From Membranihabitans maritimus (lineage in GTDB: Bacteria; Bacteroidota; Bacteroidia; Chitinophagales; Saprospiraceae): a DNA stretch of 64,000 nt. This document shows, piece by piece, positions 27,352-35,360 of the stretch. Below the pieces are notes generated by a model that was given only the letters and a program-made list of their open reading frames with translations, did no database searches and was not told the origin of the DNA. Both the position numbers and the translations under genes were made by a program. The DNA lies in NCBI RefSeq assembly GCF_021729145.1, contig NZ_JAJSLW010000023.1, positions 1 to 64,000 on the forward strand. The letters run 5' to 3'. The first letter of the stretch is position 1; the number at the start of each line of letters is the position of its first letter.

Positions 27352-28056
27352 CTATTTTGTTTGATTTTTCAAATATAAATAATCCTCCAGGCACTTGTCG
27401 AGTAAGTATTGTAATTCTTTGGGGAATTGGGCAGATTCAATATCAGAAGGTGGTTTAAACCCAGTTGATTTATGAACGCCATTATACCAATAAGGTGCCC
27501 AGGTGCCGTCGTAGGATTTGGGACCCGGAGGCCAGGTAAGCATAGACGGGGTAAAGGGTATATTAAAAAAATGGCATAATTTTTTTAATTCAATTTCCGG
27601 ATTTAATAACAGATCATTAGAGTCCAGGATATAAGGTTTGTTGTTTTGTTGGTTCAGATAATCGAACCAATTTCTTTGGGCCGTTATGCCGAGATCTTCA
27701 ATGGCCGGTTTTTCAATTACTTTAGTAAAAGAACGAATAAGTAATTTAGGATGACGGATTAAAAAACAATGTTTCCATTCCGGATTAGAAATAAAATCTT
27801 TTTCTACAATGTGGTGCGCCATATTTTTTACAAAGACAAGAGGTGCGTTTGTCGATCTAATCCAATGGTAAATATCTTCCCTGTTTGAAGAAAGAGATTT
27901 CATTATTTTTTCCCGGCCCGGATGGTGTTTTCCTGTTTCTTTTAAGTAACAGGCGTAAAAAGGTTCGTCGAGACATTTAGTATCTTTCCGTTGACCAAAA
28001 CTATACATAAAAGCGGTAGATACATTTCGGGGACTGGGGATCAAGTTTAGGATCAT
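27352..28056 (-). CDS. sulfotransferase-like protein
   Basis: The 234-residue protein opens MILNLIPSPRNVSTAFMYSF, the 5'-phosphosulfate-binding loop type of sulfotransferases, and has HCFLIRHPKLLIRSF, matching the 3'-phosphate motif (R-x-P...S). No signal peptide, so it is cytosolic. Sulfotransferases move sulfate from PAPS to alcohols or amines; the acceptor is unknown. It is 2 nt upstream of the aminotransferase and surely in one transcript with it. Confidence 0.8.
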   Translation of the reverse strand: MILNLIPSPRNVSTAFMYSFGQRKDTKCLDEPFYACYLKETGKHHPGREKIMKSLSSNREDIYHWIRSTNAPLVFVKNMAHHIVEKDFISNPEWKHCFLIRHPKLLIRSFTKVIEKPAIEDLGITAQRNWFDYLNQQNNKPYILDSNDLLLNPEIELKKLCHFFNIPFTPSMLTWPPGPKSYDGTWAPYWYNGVHKSTGFKPPSDIESAQFPKELQYLLDKCLEDYLYLKNQTK

Positions 28057-28488
28057 AGGCCGATAAGTTTATTTTGTAGAATAAATAACGGACAAATCTA
28101 TTAAATGCCCGGTATGGTTAACGGGTAAAAATGATAACTAAGGGAATTATTGGATTATTCAATCAAAAAAAATATAACATGACCATGCCCATCGTACTTT
28201 CCTATCCAATAGATAGAATTATGTAAGAAGAGACTTCATTATACAGCCATCTAGCAGAACAGGCCTTCAGGTAGATGGAATATAAATTGTAAAGCAAATT
28301 TGGATATGTTGAATTTGGAACCGGTAAGTAATGGAGAGAGATTTCGACCATACAAGAGGATCTATTTATGGGAATCTAAATAATGAATGGGATGTGTACC
28401 TCGAATATATTAACCATTCCTGTGAGACCTTTTTTTGAGATCATAAGGTTTTATAAAAAAAAGTAGGTAAGATTATTGAAATTGACAA
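28057..28488. other. intergenic region without a recognised feature
   Basis: This 432-bp A+T-rich region separates the divergent sulfotransferase-like and MATE genes. I see no gene, RNA fold or repeat; promoters for both genes should be here. Confidence 0.4.
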
Positions 28489-29841
28489 GTGTTTGCATAT
28501 TATTATGACCTTATTGAAAGTAGGATATTGAAGCATCATTACAATAAAATTAACCGCGAAATTTGGGCACTGGCACTGCCCAATATAATTAGTAATATTT
28601 CAGTCCCTCTACTTAGTACAGTAGATACCGCTCTGATGGGGAGATTGTCAGCTACCCATCTTGGTGCTGTAGGTATTAGTGCGATGATTTTTAATTTCCT
28701 GTATTGGAATTTCGGATTTTTACGAATGGGTACTACAGGTATGACCGCCCAGGCATATGGGGCATCGGATATGAGGTTGGCCATGCTGACCCTCTATAGG
28801 GCAATGGGACTTGGGTTCTTTATTGCCATTATTTTATTTCTTTTAAGAGATCCACTGGCTGATCTGGCTATAAAAGCGTTTCAGGTGGATGGGAAACAGG
28901 CCGAATTGGTGCTAGAGTATTTTTATATCCGTATATGGGCAGCGCCGGCATATATGGGATTTTTGTGCCTTATAGGGTGGTTTTTTGGAATGCAAAATGC
29001 TATTATCCCTTTGGTCCTTACGATTGTGGTGAATGTATTGAACATGGGATCCAGTTTTTACTTTGTGCAGAAAATGGGATGGGAGATCAGGGGGGTAGCT
29101 ATTGGTACCCTCATTGCTCAATACAGCGGGGTATTGATCGGAACCCTAATTTTGTTAATCAAGTACAGGAATATTACTATTCGTACTACCTGGGCTTCAT
29201 TTTTTAAAATTGATGAATTTCGCGTATTTATTAGCACAAACAAAGACCTGTTTATTCGAACGGTTTTGCTCACATTTGTTTTTGCTTTTTTTTATAGCCA
29301 ATCCTCTGCTTTCGGGACCATTTCCCTTGCTGTAAGTGTAGTACTTATGCAATTTATCAATTGGATGTCGTATGGAATTGACGGTATAGCTTTTGCTTCC
29401 GAAAGTCTCGTGGGTAAATATAAAGGGGCCCGTGATGGTCAGGTATTGGATGATACCATTAGACTGGTGTTTTTGTGGGGATTTGTTTTTGCTGTAGCTT
29501 ACGGGGGACTGTACGGAATTTTCAGTGATTCTTTATTCAGGGTTTTTACGGATGAACAGGCAGTAGTAGTGGCAGGCAGAGAATACCACTTTTGGTTGGT
29601 GTTAATTCCGGTTATTGGGTTCGCATCTTACCTGTGGGACGGTGTATTTATAGGGCTTACTGCGTCCAAATCGATGCGTAATGCTATGATCCTACCATGT
29701 ATCTTATTTTTATTTGTCTATTATGGATTTCGTTCATCGCTGGAATTACATTCACTTTTACTAGCACTCTCGGTTTTTCTACTGGCACGGGGATTAATCC
29801 AAACCCGGATGTTTTGGAAAGAAGGAGTGGACTTGGATTAA
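28489..29841 (+). CDS. MATE family efflux transporter (DinF type)
   Basis: The 450-residue protein has the twelve-helix MATE layout. The N-terminus reads NREIWALALPNIISNISVPLLSTVDTALMGRL, the typical DinF-type opening, followed by GTTGMTAQAYGASD. The family exports drugs or metabolites with H+ or Na+. No in-frame ATG precedes the first helix: the start is GTG 28489, or TTG 28528, since a stop lies just upstream at 28483. The last four bases overlap the convergent lipocalin gene. Confidence 0.9.
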   Translation: MFAYYYDLIESRILKHHYNKINREIWALALPNIISNISVPLLSTVDTALMGRLSATHLGAVGISAMIFNFLYWNFGFLRMGTTGMTAQAYGASDMRLAMLTLYRAMGLGFFIAIILFLLRDPLADLAIKAFQVDGKQAELVLEYFYIRIWAAPAYMGFLCLIGWFFGMQNAIIPLVLTIVVNVLNMGSSFYFVQKMGWEIRGVAIGTLIAQYSGVLIGTLILLIKYRNITIRTTWASFFKIDEFRVFISTNKDLFIRTVLLTFVFAFFYSQSSAFGTISLAVSVVLMQFINWMSYGIDGIAFASESLVGKYKGARDGQVLDDTIRLVFLWGFVFAVAYGGLYGIFSDSLFRVFTDEQAVVVAGREYHFWLVLIPVIGFASYLWDGVFIGLTASKSMRNAMILPCILFLFVYYGFRSSLELHSLLLALSVFLLARGLIQTRMFWKEGVDLD

Positions 29842-30380
29842 GGTAAATTGATTTTGGACAAATGTTTTTGTTCAACCCAGATAAGGTCAGAGGTATTGTA
29901 CCCGGCGTTTTCTGCTTTCTGTAAGAATCTTTTTTTTATTGATTCGGGGAGTTCTGGTTCCCGGGATAAAATCCAAAGATATTTGAAGGTCCCACCTCCA
30001 ACTAACGCATATTGGTAGTCCGGATCAATGTCTAGAATATTATACCCGGCATAAAAAGGACCAAAAAAAGAAACCTTGAGCATTCCGACATTTTCTGTTT
30101 TCGCAAATTTCGCTTTCCCCTCTATATCAGTCCATTCATTTTTCAAGGTGTCATAGCCGCTATTTACTACTTTTATTTTACCATCATTTCTAATGGAATA
30201 TTCGGCTGTGGTTTGATTGAGGTTTTTTTCGAACCGGTTGTCTAGTCTTGCTACTTCATACCATTTGCCCAGGTACTTTTCTTTTTCAAATTGTTGGATG
30301 GCATTGACACCCTGGGGGATAGATGTACAGGCAGTAAAAACGAAAGGAAACAAAATCCAAATTAACGAAGTAAACTTCAT
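29838..30380 (-). CDS. lipocalin family lipoprotein (Blc-like)
   Basis: From ATG 30380 the protein has 180 residues with a lipoprotein signal (SLIWILFPFVFTACTS; lipobox FTAC). The lipocalin signature GKWYEVARLDNRFEKNL and the later YALVGGGTFKYLWILSREPELPE segment match bacterial outer-membrane lipocalin Blc, which binds lysophospholipids or other small lipids. The longer ORF adds 12 residues that spoil the signal peptide, so I prefer the inner ATG. Confidence 0.9.
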   Translation of the reverse strand: MKFTSLIWILFPFVFTACTSIPQGVNAIQQFEKEKYLGKWYEVARLDNRFEKNLNQTTAEYSIRNDGKIKVVNSGYDTLKNEWTDIEGKAKFAKTENVGMLKVSFFGPFYAGYNILDIDPDYQYALVGGGTFKYLWILSREPELPESIKKRFLQKAENAGYNTSDLIWVEQKHLSKINLP

Positions 30381-30701
30381 TATTGGTGTTTTGAATTGGA
30401 CTTGTATAATTTTCATGTTCGTTTAATTACATTAATTAGTTTGCTACAATTTCTTTGTAAGTTAAATAAACACACTTCATGAATTGTTTATCCATATTTG
30501 GTTTTACATTGTATAAATAGGGGCGAAAGAGTGACTCATGGTACTGAATCAAAAGTCCTATATTTATGCGGTATGGCTATCCCTCCAACGAGTATTGATG
30601 AATAAAGTCAGGAACAATTTTTGTCCTCAGGCCCCTGCTCAAATTCAAGTGTTTTGGTTATTATAGCATAAGTGTACAAAACTACTCTTATTCTAAAATT
30701 C

Positions 30702-30840
30702 ACGTGAGTTCGACAGAGAAAAAAGAGCTCTGAAGTGCCTGTTCCGACTTGAAAATGTCGGGAAGCGAAATATAATTAACCCTGGGTGGAAATTTTCCGC
30801 AAAAATAATGACTGAATCAATTATTCGTGGAGCTCACGTT
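30702..30840 (+). mobile_element. MITE-like element, copy 2 (139 bp)
   Basis: The ends ACGTGAGTTCGAC and GTGGAGCTCACGT are inverted repeats, flanked by an 8-bp direct repeat TAAAATTC (30694-30701 and 30841-30848). Compared with copy 1 the middle is shorter and carries a different small hairpin (CCGAC...GTCGG), so the element has exchanged or lost internal modules. The end segment GAATCAATTATTCG is kept. Confidence 0.85.
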
Positions 30841-30894
30841 AAAATTCTTATGGACGCTTTTGGTTTAAAGTTACTTTACCGCCAAAGTTTCTAT

Positions 30895-30902
30895 AAATTT
30901 GA
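30895..30902 (+). promoter_or_regulatory. candidate -7 box for dcd
   Basis: TAAATTTG matches the Bacteroidota -7 consensus TAnnTTTG and lies 32 nt before the dcd ATG. No clear -33 TTTG box was found at the right distance. Confidence 0.4.
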
Positions 30903-30934
30903 TTTTCTTTGCGAAAAGCAATTAATCCAGTACT

Positions 30935-31471
30935 ATGATTTTAAGTGATAAAAGTATATATGAATCTATAAAAAATGGGAAAATTGTGATTGACCCATTT
31001 AGAAGGGAGTGTCTGGGGACCAATTCCTATGATGTTCACCTGGGGAAGTGGTTAGCATACTACAAAGACCATATTCTGGATGCACGGAAACACAACCCTA
31101 TTGAATATTTAGAAATTCCGGAGGAGGGTTTTATTCTACATCCCAATACTTTGTATCTCGGTGTCACGGAAGAATATACGGAGACACACAATGCAGTACC
31201 CTTTCTTGAGGGTAAAAGCAGCGTGGGCCGATTGGGTATAGATATTCACGCAACAGCGGGTAAAGGGGATGTCGGTTTTTGCAATACCTGGACACTGGAA
31301 ATTTCCTGTACGCACCCGGTACGGGTTTATCAGGGAATGCCCATTGGTCAATTAATCTATTTTACCGTAGAAGGAGAAATAGAAAATTATTACAATCAAA
31401 AGAAAAATGCCAAATACAACGAACGAACGATTAAACCCGTCGAATCAATGATGTGGAAAAACAAATTTTAA
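30935..31471 (+). CDS. dcd: dCTP deaminase
   Basis: The 178-residue protein fits Dcd: MILSDKSIYESIKNGKIVIDPF at the N-terminus, the active-site segment EGKSSVGRLGIDIHATAG, the conserved Glu in TWTLEIS, and VYQGMPIGQLIYF. It deaminates dCTP to dUTP in thymidylate synthesis; a bifunctional dCTP deaminase/dUTPase cannot be excluded by eye. Single gene with its own promoter box. Confidence 0.93.
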   Translation: MILSDKSIYESIKNGKIVIDPFRRECLGTNSYDVHLGKWLAYYKDHILDARKHNPIEYLEIPEEGFILHPNTLYLGVTEEYTETHNAVPFLEGKSSVGRLGIDIHATAGKGDVGFCNTWTLEISCTHPVRVYQGMPIGQLIYFTVEGEIENYYNQKKNAKYNERTIKPVESMMWKNKF

Positions 31472-31518
31472 TTTCATTGTAAATGAATTGTTGGGAATAT
31501 AAGTATGTATTTTAATTA

Positions 31519-31821
31519 TTATCCCTCAATTTCATTTTGCCAGGCTAGCATTCCTCCTTTAAGGTTTAAAACATTCTCAAATCCATTTGTTTCCAGGAAG
31601 ACCTGTGCTTTACCGCTGCGGTTGCCTGACCGGCACATAACCACGATCTCTTCTTCTTTCCAGTCTTCCATTTCATCTAGAAAGTCCATTAATTCTCCCA
31701 AAGGCATGAGTTGGCCTCCGATATTTGCCTCTTCATATTCATAAGGCTCCCGAACATCTATGAGGTGAAAGTCCTCATTGCTGTCCAGTTTAGCTTTGAG
31801 TTGCTGAACTGTAATTTCCAT
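31519..31821 (-). CDS. rhodanese-like domain protein
   Basis: The 100-residue protein is a single rhodanese domain: FHLIDVREPYEYEEANIGG (the CH2A-like region) and the active-site loop VVMCRSGNRSGKA with the catalytic Cys near residue 63. Such domains transfer sulfur from thiosulfate or persulfides. No signal peptide. It starts 4 nt after the T9SS type A gene stop and is last in that operon. Confidence 0.93.
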   Translation of the reverse strand: MEITVQQLKAKLDSNEDFHLIDVREPYEYEEANIGGQLMPLGELMDFLDEMEDWKEEEIVVMCRSGNRSGKAQVFLETNGFENVLNLKGGMLAWQNEIEG

Positions 31822-31825
31822 TATC

Positions 31826-33727
31826 CTATTTTTTTATGATTTTATAAGTGCCAATATATTGATTTTTTTGATAAAGTGATAAAAAATAAATACCACTTCT
31901 TAAATCATAAATGGATATGCTCGAAGAATTAATCGTATTGCGACGAATTAATTTACCTGATATATCATATAACTGCCAATGCGATATTTGAATATTTGCA
32001 GGTGCTTTTATATATAGTTCAGATGAGGATGGATTGGGGAAGATTGAAATATTCCTATTAATTTTTTGATTGGCTTTGCTGCTGAGAAATTCAGCTTGCC
32101 CGACCACCGGCCTCATCATTACAGCCCCTACATTTAGGGGCGAAGCTTCAGCTACATTTTGCCAGCCACCTCCTACATCAAAAAATATGAAATTATTAGC
32201 ATCTATCTGGTTTTTGTCAAATCCGAAAGGGATGAAATCCCTGTCATTACCCTGAGGGTGTTCCCATCCAATATAAAATTTACCCTGTGGTAGAAGTATA
32301 CCTTCTTCTAAATAATCTTTTAATATATATTCGGTGAAAGGTTGATAGTATGTTCCCTGTTCGGGCTGCAATCCTGTAATTTTGTAGTCGGGTTCTTCTT
32401 TAAGTTCTCCAATATAAATTAGTAGATTAAATCTCTTGTCCGTATAATCTTCAATAATGTAGGGAAATAAAATACGGACGGATTGAAGGGAATCCGGTTC
32501 AAATATTTCATATTCCGTAGCGATTTTGGCAACGATACCGTTGCCGTTGTAAGTAGCAAGGGAAGATTCGACGGTTCCGTCATCGAAGGCTATATAATTT
32601 GCGAGTTTCGTCGTTCTTTTTACATTATTATTAGCCTGGAATGCCGGGAAATTATCTTCAGACCGAAGAACATATTCATATCGGGATTCGAGTACGAGAA
32701 CAGAATCATTCGTTTCTTCAATATAATCACGAATGGAAAAAGTAGGAAAAGTATTGGTAAACTCGGATAAACCCGGATCTATATTCCGTTGGTTTACTTC
32801 CACGATGGGGGGAATTTCCAGCAAAGAAGCATCCCGAAAGAGTACTTCTCTGGTCCTTGCATTGACAATTTCAAACAAACTGGTATCAATGGTGTGGCGA
32901 TCACGTGAATTGTTTTGAAGGGAGATAGGCAGCTGATTGTTAATTAGGTCATCGCTGTTTTTTAACTGTTTTAACGGATACGCAGTATAGGGATATAGGA
33001 CAAAAGGAGCAGGTGAAACAAACGATACGTCATCTACATATTGATCAGGCTGTTGACGAGTTACCATCACATAGTCGATATGCCATAGTGATTCCAGTCC
33101 TTTATTGGAACTGTAATTGCGAAACCTGAATTGAAAGTTGCTGTGGAGAAGTGAATCTGAAATGGCAGTGGAAAATCGTTGGAACTGCGGGGCTGGTTGG
33201 GTTATATATTCTTCTTCCAACCCCTCGAAAGTATGCAGATTAACCCAGTTTCCAACAGGTCCTTTGCCTTCGAGTACTAAAGAATCCTGGACACGGGGGA
33301 TAAATCCTATTCCTTTGCCCTGGATATAAAAAGACAAATAGACGGTGTTTTCTCCGGAAAGATCTATAGGTTGTGATGTCAAAGTATCAGAGCTTCCATT
33401 TCTTGGATATGGAATTCCTTCTGCATTGAGACCGTCAAAGGTTGCCACTCCGTATGACGGGGGATTAAGGGGTAAGTTTTGGTTAATAAATACCTGATTA
33501 TCTGTCCACAAATTTGGGTTGGGGTAGGGGCCCGGATTCGAAAAATCATCTACAAAAGGGAGATTTACGACCTTTTTGGAACGAGTAGTCGGTTGTGTCC
33601 CAGGGTTGGATAATTCTATGTTTCCGGAAACAGGGACCTCACCAATTGTTTGCGCATTGGAATTTTTAGGTTCAACAATTACTGAAAACAATACCACAAT
33701 TATTAAAGAAATAAGGTTAATCTTCAC
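31826..33727 (-). CDS. secreted T9SS type A sorting-domain protein
   Basis: With a GTG start at 33727 the protein has 633 residues and a good signal peptide (KINLISLIIVVLFSVIV...NSNAQ). A longer ORF begins at 33832 but would place ~35 charged residues before it. The C-terminus (NISIFPNPSSSELYI...YDISGKLIRRN...LRSGIYFLSLYQ...IIKK) is the type A sorting domain for T9SS export. The middle resembles jelly-roll, lectin-like domains (for example VYLSFYIQGKG), with no catalytic motif seen. The GTG overlaps the PASTA gene by 11 nt, and the rhodanese gene follows after 4 nt. Confidence 0.85.
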   Translation of the reverse strand: MKINLISLIIVVLFSVIVEPKNSNAQTIGEVPVSGNIELSNPGTQPTTRSKKVVNLPFVDDFSNPGPYPNPNLWTDNQVFINQNLPLNPPSYGVATFDGLNAEGIPYPRNGSSDTLTSQPIDLSGENTVYLSFYIQGKGIGFIPRVQDSLVLEGKGPVGNWVNLHTFEGLEEEYITQPAPQFQRFSTAISDSLLHSNFQFRFRNYSSNKGLESLWHIDYVMVTRQQPDQYVDDVSFVSPAPFVLYPYTAYPLKQLKNSDDLINNQLPISLQNNSRDRHTIDTSLFEIVNARTREVLFRDASLLEIPPIVEVNQRNIDPGLSEFTNTFPTFSIRDYIEETNDSVLVLESRYEYVLRSEDNFPAFQANNNVKRTTKLANYIAFDDGTVESSLATYNGNGIVAKIATEYEIFEPDSLQSVRILFPYIIEDYTDKRFNLLIYIGELKEEPDYKITGLQPEQGTYYQPFTEYILKDYLEEGILLPQGKFYIGWEHPQGNDRDFIPFGFDKNQIDANNFIFFDVGGGWQNVAEASPLNVGAVMMRPVVGQAEFLSSKANQKINRNISIFPNPSSSELYIKAPANIQISHWQLYDISGKLIRRNTINSSSISIYDLRSGIYFLSLYQKNQYIGTYKIIKK

Positions 33728-34493
33728 AGTTGAAAGGTTTTGTCGATGAAAGGAAAATCTGAATGGTATCACCCGTGAGAATATTTTCACCGGCATCGGG
33801 CAATTGATCATAAATGAAAGCCCCATATTCATCCTCCAAAAGTCCGTCTTTAGTAATTTCCCCTATTACCAGGTTTAAGTTTTCGACGTAAAAGGTTGCT
33901 TCGGAATATGTTTTACATATTAGGTCGGGCATGACTATTGCCCCTCCGATGTTTTTAGAAAGGATAAATTGAAGTATATCTCCTTTTTCGATTTCTATAT
34001 TATTTTTTCTTCCCTCCCTGGATATGATAGTATTCCCTTTGTACATTACTTTTAATATCTGGTCGGGGGCACCCTGGTCATATTCGTAACCTACTATTTC
34101 TGAAGTTAGCTCAAAGGATTGTTCCAGTTCATTTTTCTTTCTTTCAAAATCTTTCCCATACAGTTCAGGAATCTGTTCTACTTTTATTTTATCAGGAGTA
34201 TATTTGGAAACAGTAACGTATACCTTTCTTCCTTTCTTTACTTCGGAATTTTTTAAAGGATTTTGATCGAGAACAATTCCGCCAGGCGTGCCTACTTCAA
34301 ATAGAGAATCTTCTACTACAATTTGCAATGACTTGTTTTTGGCTAATTTCAATACCTCGTTCATGGGCATTTCTACGAAGTTGGGTAATACCATCTTCTC
34401 ACCGTGGCGTGTATAAGCACGCAATCCAAATTTAACTAATAAAAAAACTCCTACAATAAAGAGGAGCATAAATATTAAATTTTTCTTTAACAT
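33717..34493 (-). CDS. PASTA domain membrane protein
   Basis: The 258-residue protein has one N-terminal membrane anchor (NLIFMLLFIVGVFLLVKFGL) and three PASTA repeats outside it: VLPNFVEMPMNEVLKLAKNKSLQIVV with GIVLDQNPLKNSEVKKGRKVYVTVS, a second starting EQIPELYGKDFERKK, and a third VMPDLICKTYSEATFYVENL ending DQLPDAGENILTGDTIQIFLS. PASTA repeats bind peptidoglycan fragments. There is no kinase or transpeptidase domain. It is first in the operon with the T9SS type A protein. Confidence 0.92.
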   Translation of the reverse strand: MLKKNLIFMLLFIVGVFLLVKFGLRAYTRHGEKMVLPNFVEMPMNEVLKLAKNKSLQIVVEDSLFEVGTPGGIVLDQNPLKNSEVKKGRKVYVTVSKYTPDKIKVEQIPELYGKDFERKKNELEQSFELTSEIVGYEYDQGAPDQILKVMYKGNTIISREGRKNNIEIEKGDILQFILSKNIGGAIVMPDLICKTYSEATFYVENLNLVIGEITKDGLLEDEYGAFIYDQLPDAGENILTGDTIQIFLSSTKPFNCED

Positions 34494-34668
34494 AAAACAA
34501 ATATATGGGTTTATCAGGGAAAAATCACAGAAATTTCCGGGGTTTGGGATTGATGAACGGTAAAATTAGTAACGTAAAACCTGAATTTATAATTATGTCA
34601 TATCTCCATTTTTTCCCTGTAGGTATATTGCCAATGTTATCCTTTATTTTCTATTTCACTGTCTATTG

Positions 34669-34930
34669 TAGTGTTTCATAAAACATTATAAATAATTAAG
34701 TAATGAAATATAGTGAAGCCCCGAAGGTGGCGCAATCACAAAACGATGGGTGAAGCCCATCGCTATGGGATATGTTTCAAGAGCCCTGAAGGGTTGTAAT
34801 CTCATGGCTTTCGCCCTTTCTGGGCTTAGAAGAAGATATGCATGTCTGCCGTAGGGCTACACCCTACGTTGAGAAATTCCGCCCTTTCTGGGCTATCATT
34901 TTATTTATAAAAACTTATGAAACACCACAC
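34669..34930. mobile_element. inverted-repeat element with REP-like hairpins (about 260 bp)
   Basis: Inverted repeats of 25 bp (34671-34695 and 34901-34925) match at 21 positions and share GTGTTTCATAA at the outer ends. A CTATTG direct repeat (34663-34668 and 34930-34935) may be a target duplication. Inside are perfect hairpins CGATGGG/CCCATCG (34744-34762) and CGTAGGG/CCCTACG, and repeated GCCCTTTCTGGGC motifs. No ORF. Confidence 0.6.
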
Positions 34931-34953
34931 TATTGATCTGTTTTAAAAATTAT

Positions 34954-35200
34954 TATAGTTAATTGGTGGCAGCAACCACTGCCCCGTAATTCAGGGTAAT
35001 CCATTGATAGTTAATGTGCCCCTGTCGTGTCCGTCGACTCTGGCGAGTGCACGGACTCCGCTTGAGGCTCCAGAGTCGCCAGTCAGGATACATGCAGGCA
35101 TTTATCGCCTGAACGCCAGCGCGACCACTCTGCCTTCGCACATGGCTCTACTGCTCCAAAGGGATCACTTTGTGACAAGTGGGAGGCACAATTAATTATA
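34954..35200. mobile_element. GC-rich inverted-repeat element of unknown type (247 bp)
   Basis: The ends TATAGTTAATTG (34954-34965) and CAATTAATTATA (35189-35200) are inverted copies differing at one base. The inside is clearly richer in G+C than its surroundings and holds a 9-bp hairpin stem CGACTCTGG/CCAGAGTCG. The longest ORFs (about 60 codons on both strands) have no recognised motif. It directly follows the 34669-34930 element. Confidence 0.5.
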
Positions 35201-35360
35201 TAAACTTATGCTAGGTTATGCCGCAAATACGATAGACGTAATATTTTGGAGAATTGTATGTTTTCAAAGAATTGTTACTCTTTATAGTGAAATATGCTGA
35301 TGTTTTTTGATAGAATATGCATTTTTAGTATTATTATACTATAATATATTTTTTATACTT

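Larger units (their letters stand above)
30381..30934. other. intergenic region holding a MITE copy
   Basis: The gap between the divergent lipocalin and dcd genes contains MITE copy 2 (30702-30840) and the candidate dcd promoter box at 30895-30902. Nothing else is recognised. Confidence 0.6.

Noticed and set aside
35004..35195. 63-residue ORF in the GC-rich island
   Set aside because: Open frames exist on both strands, as expected for GC-rich DNA; no motif is recognised.
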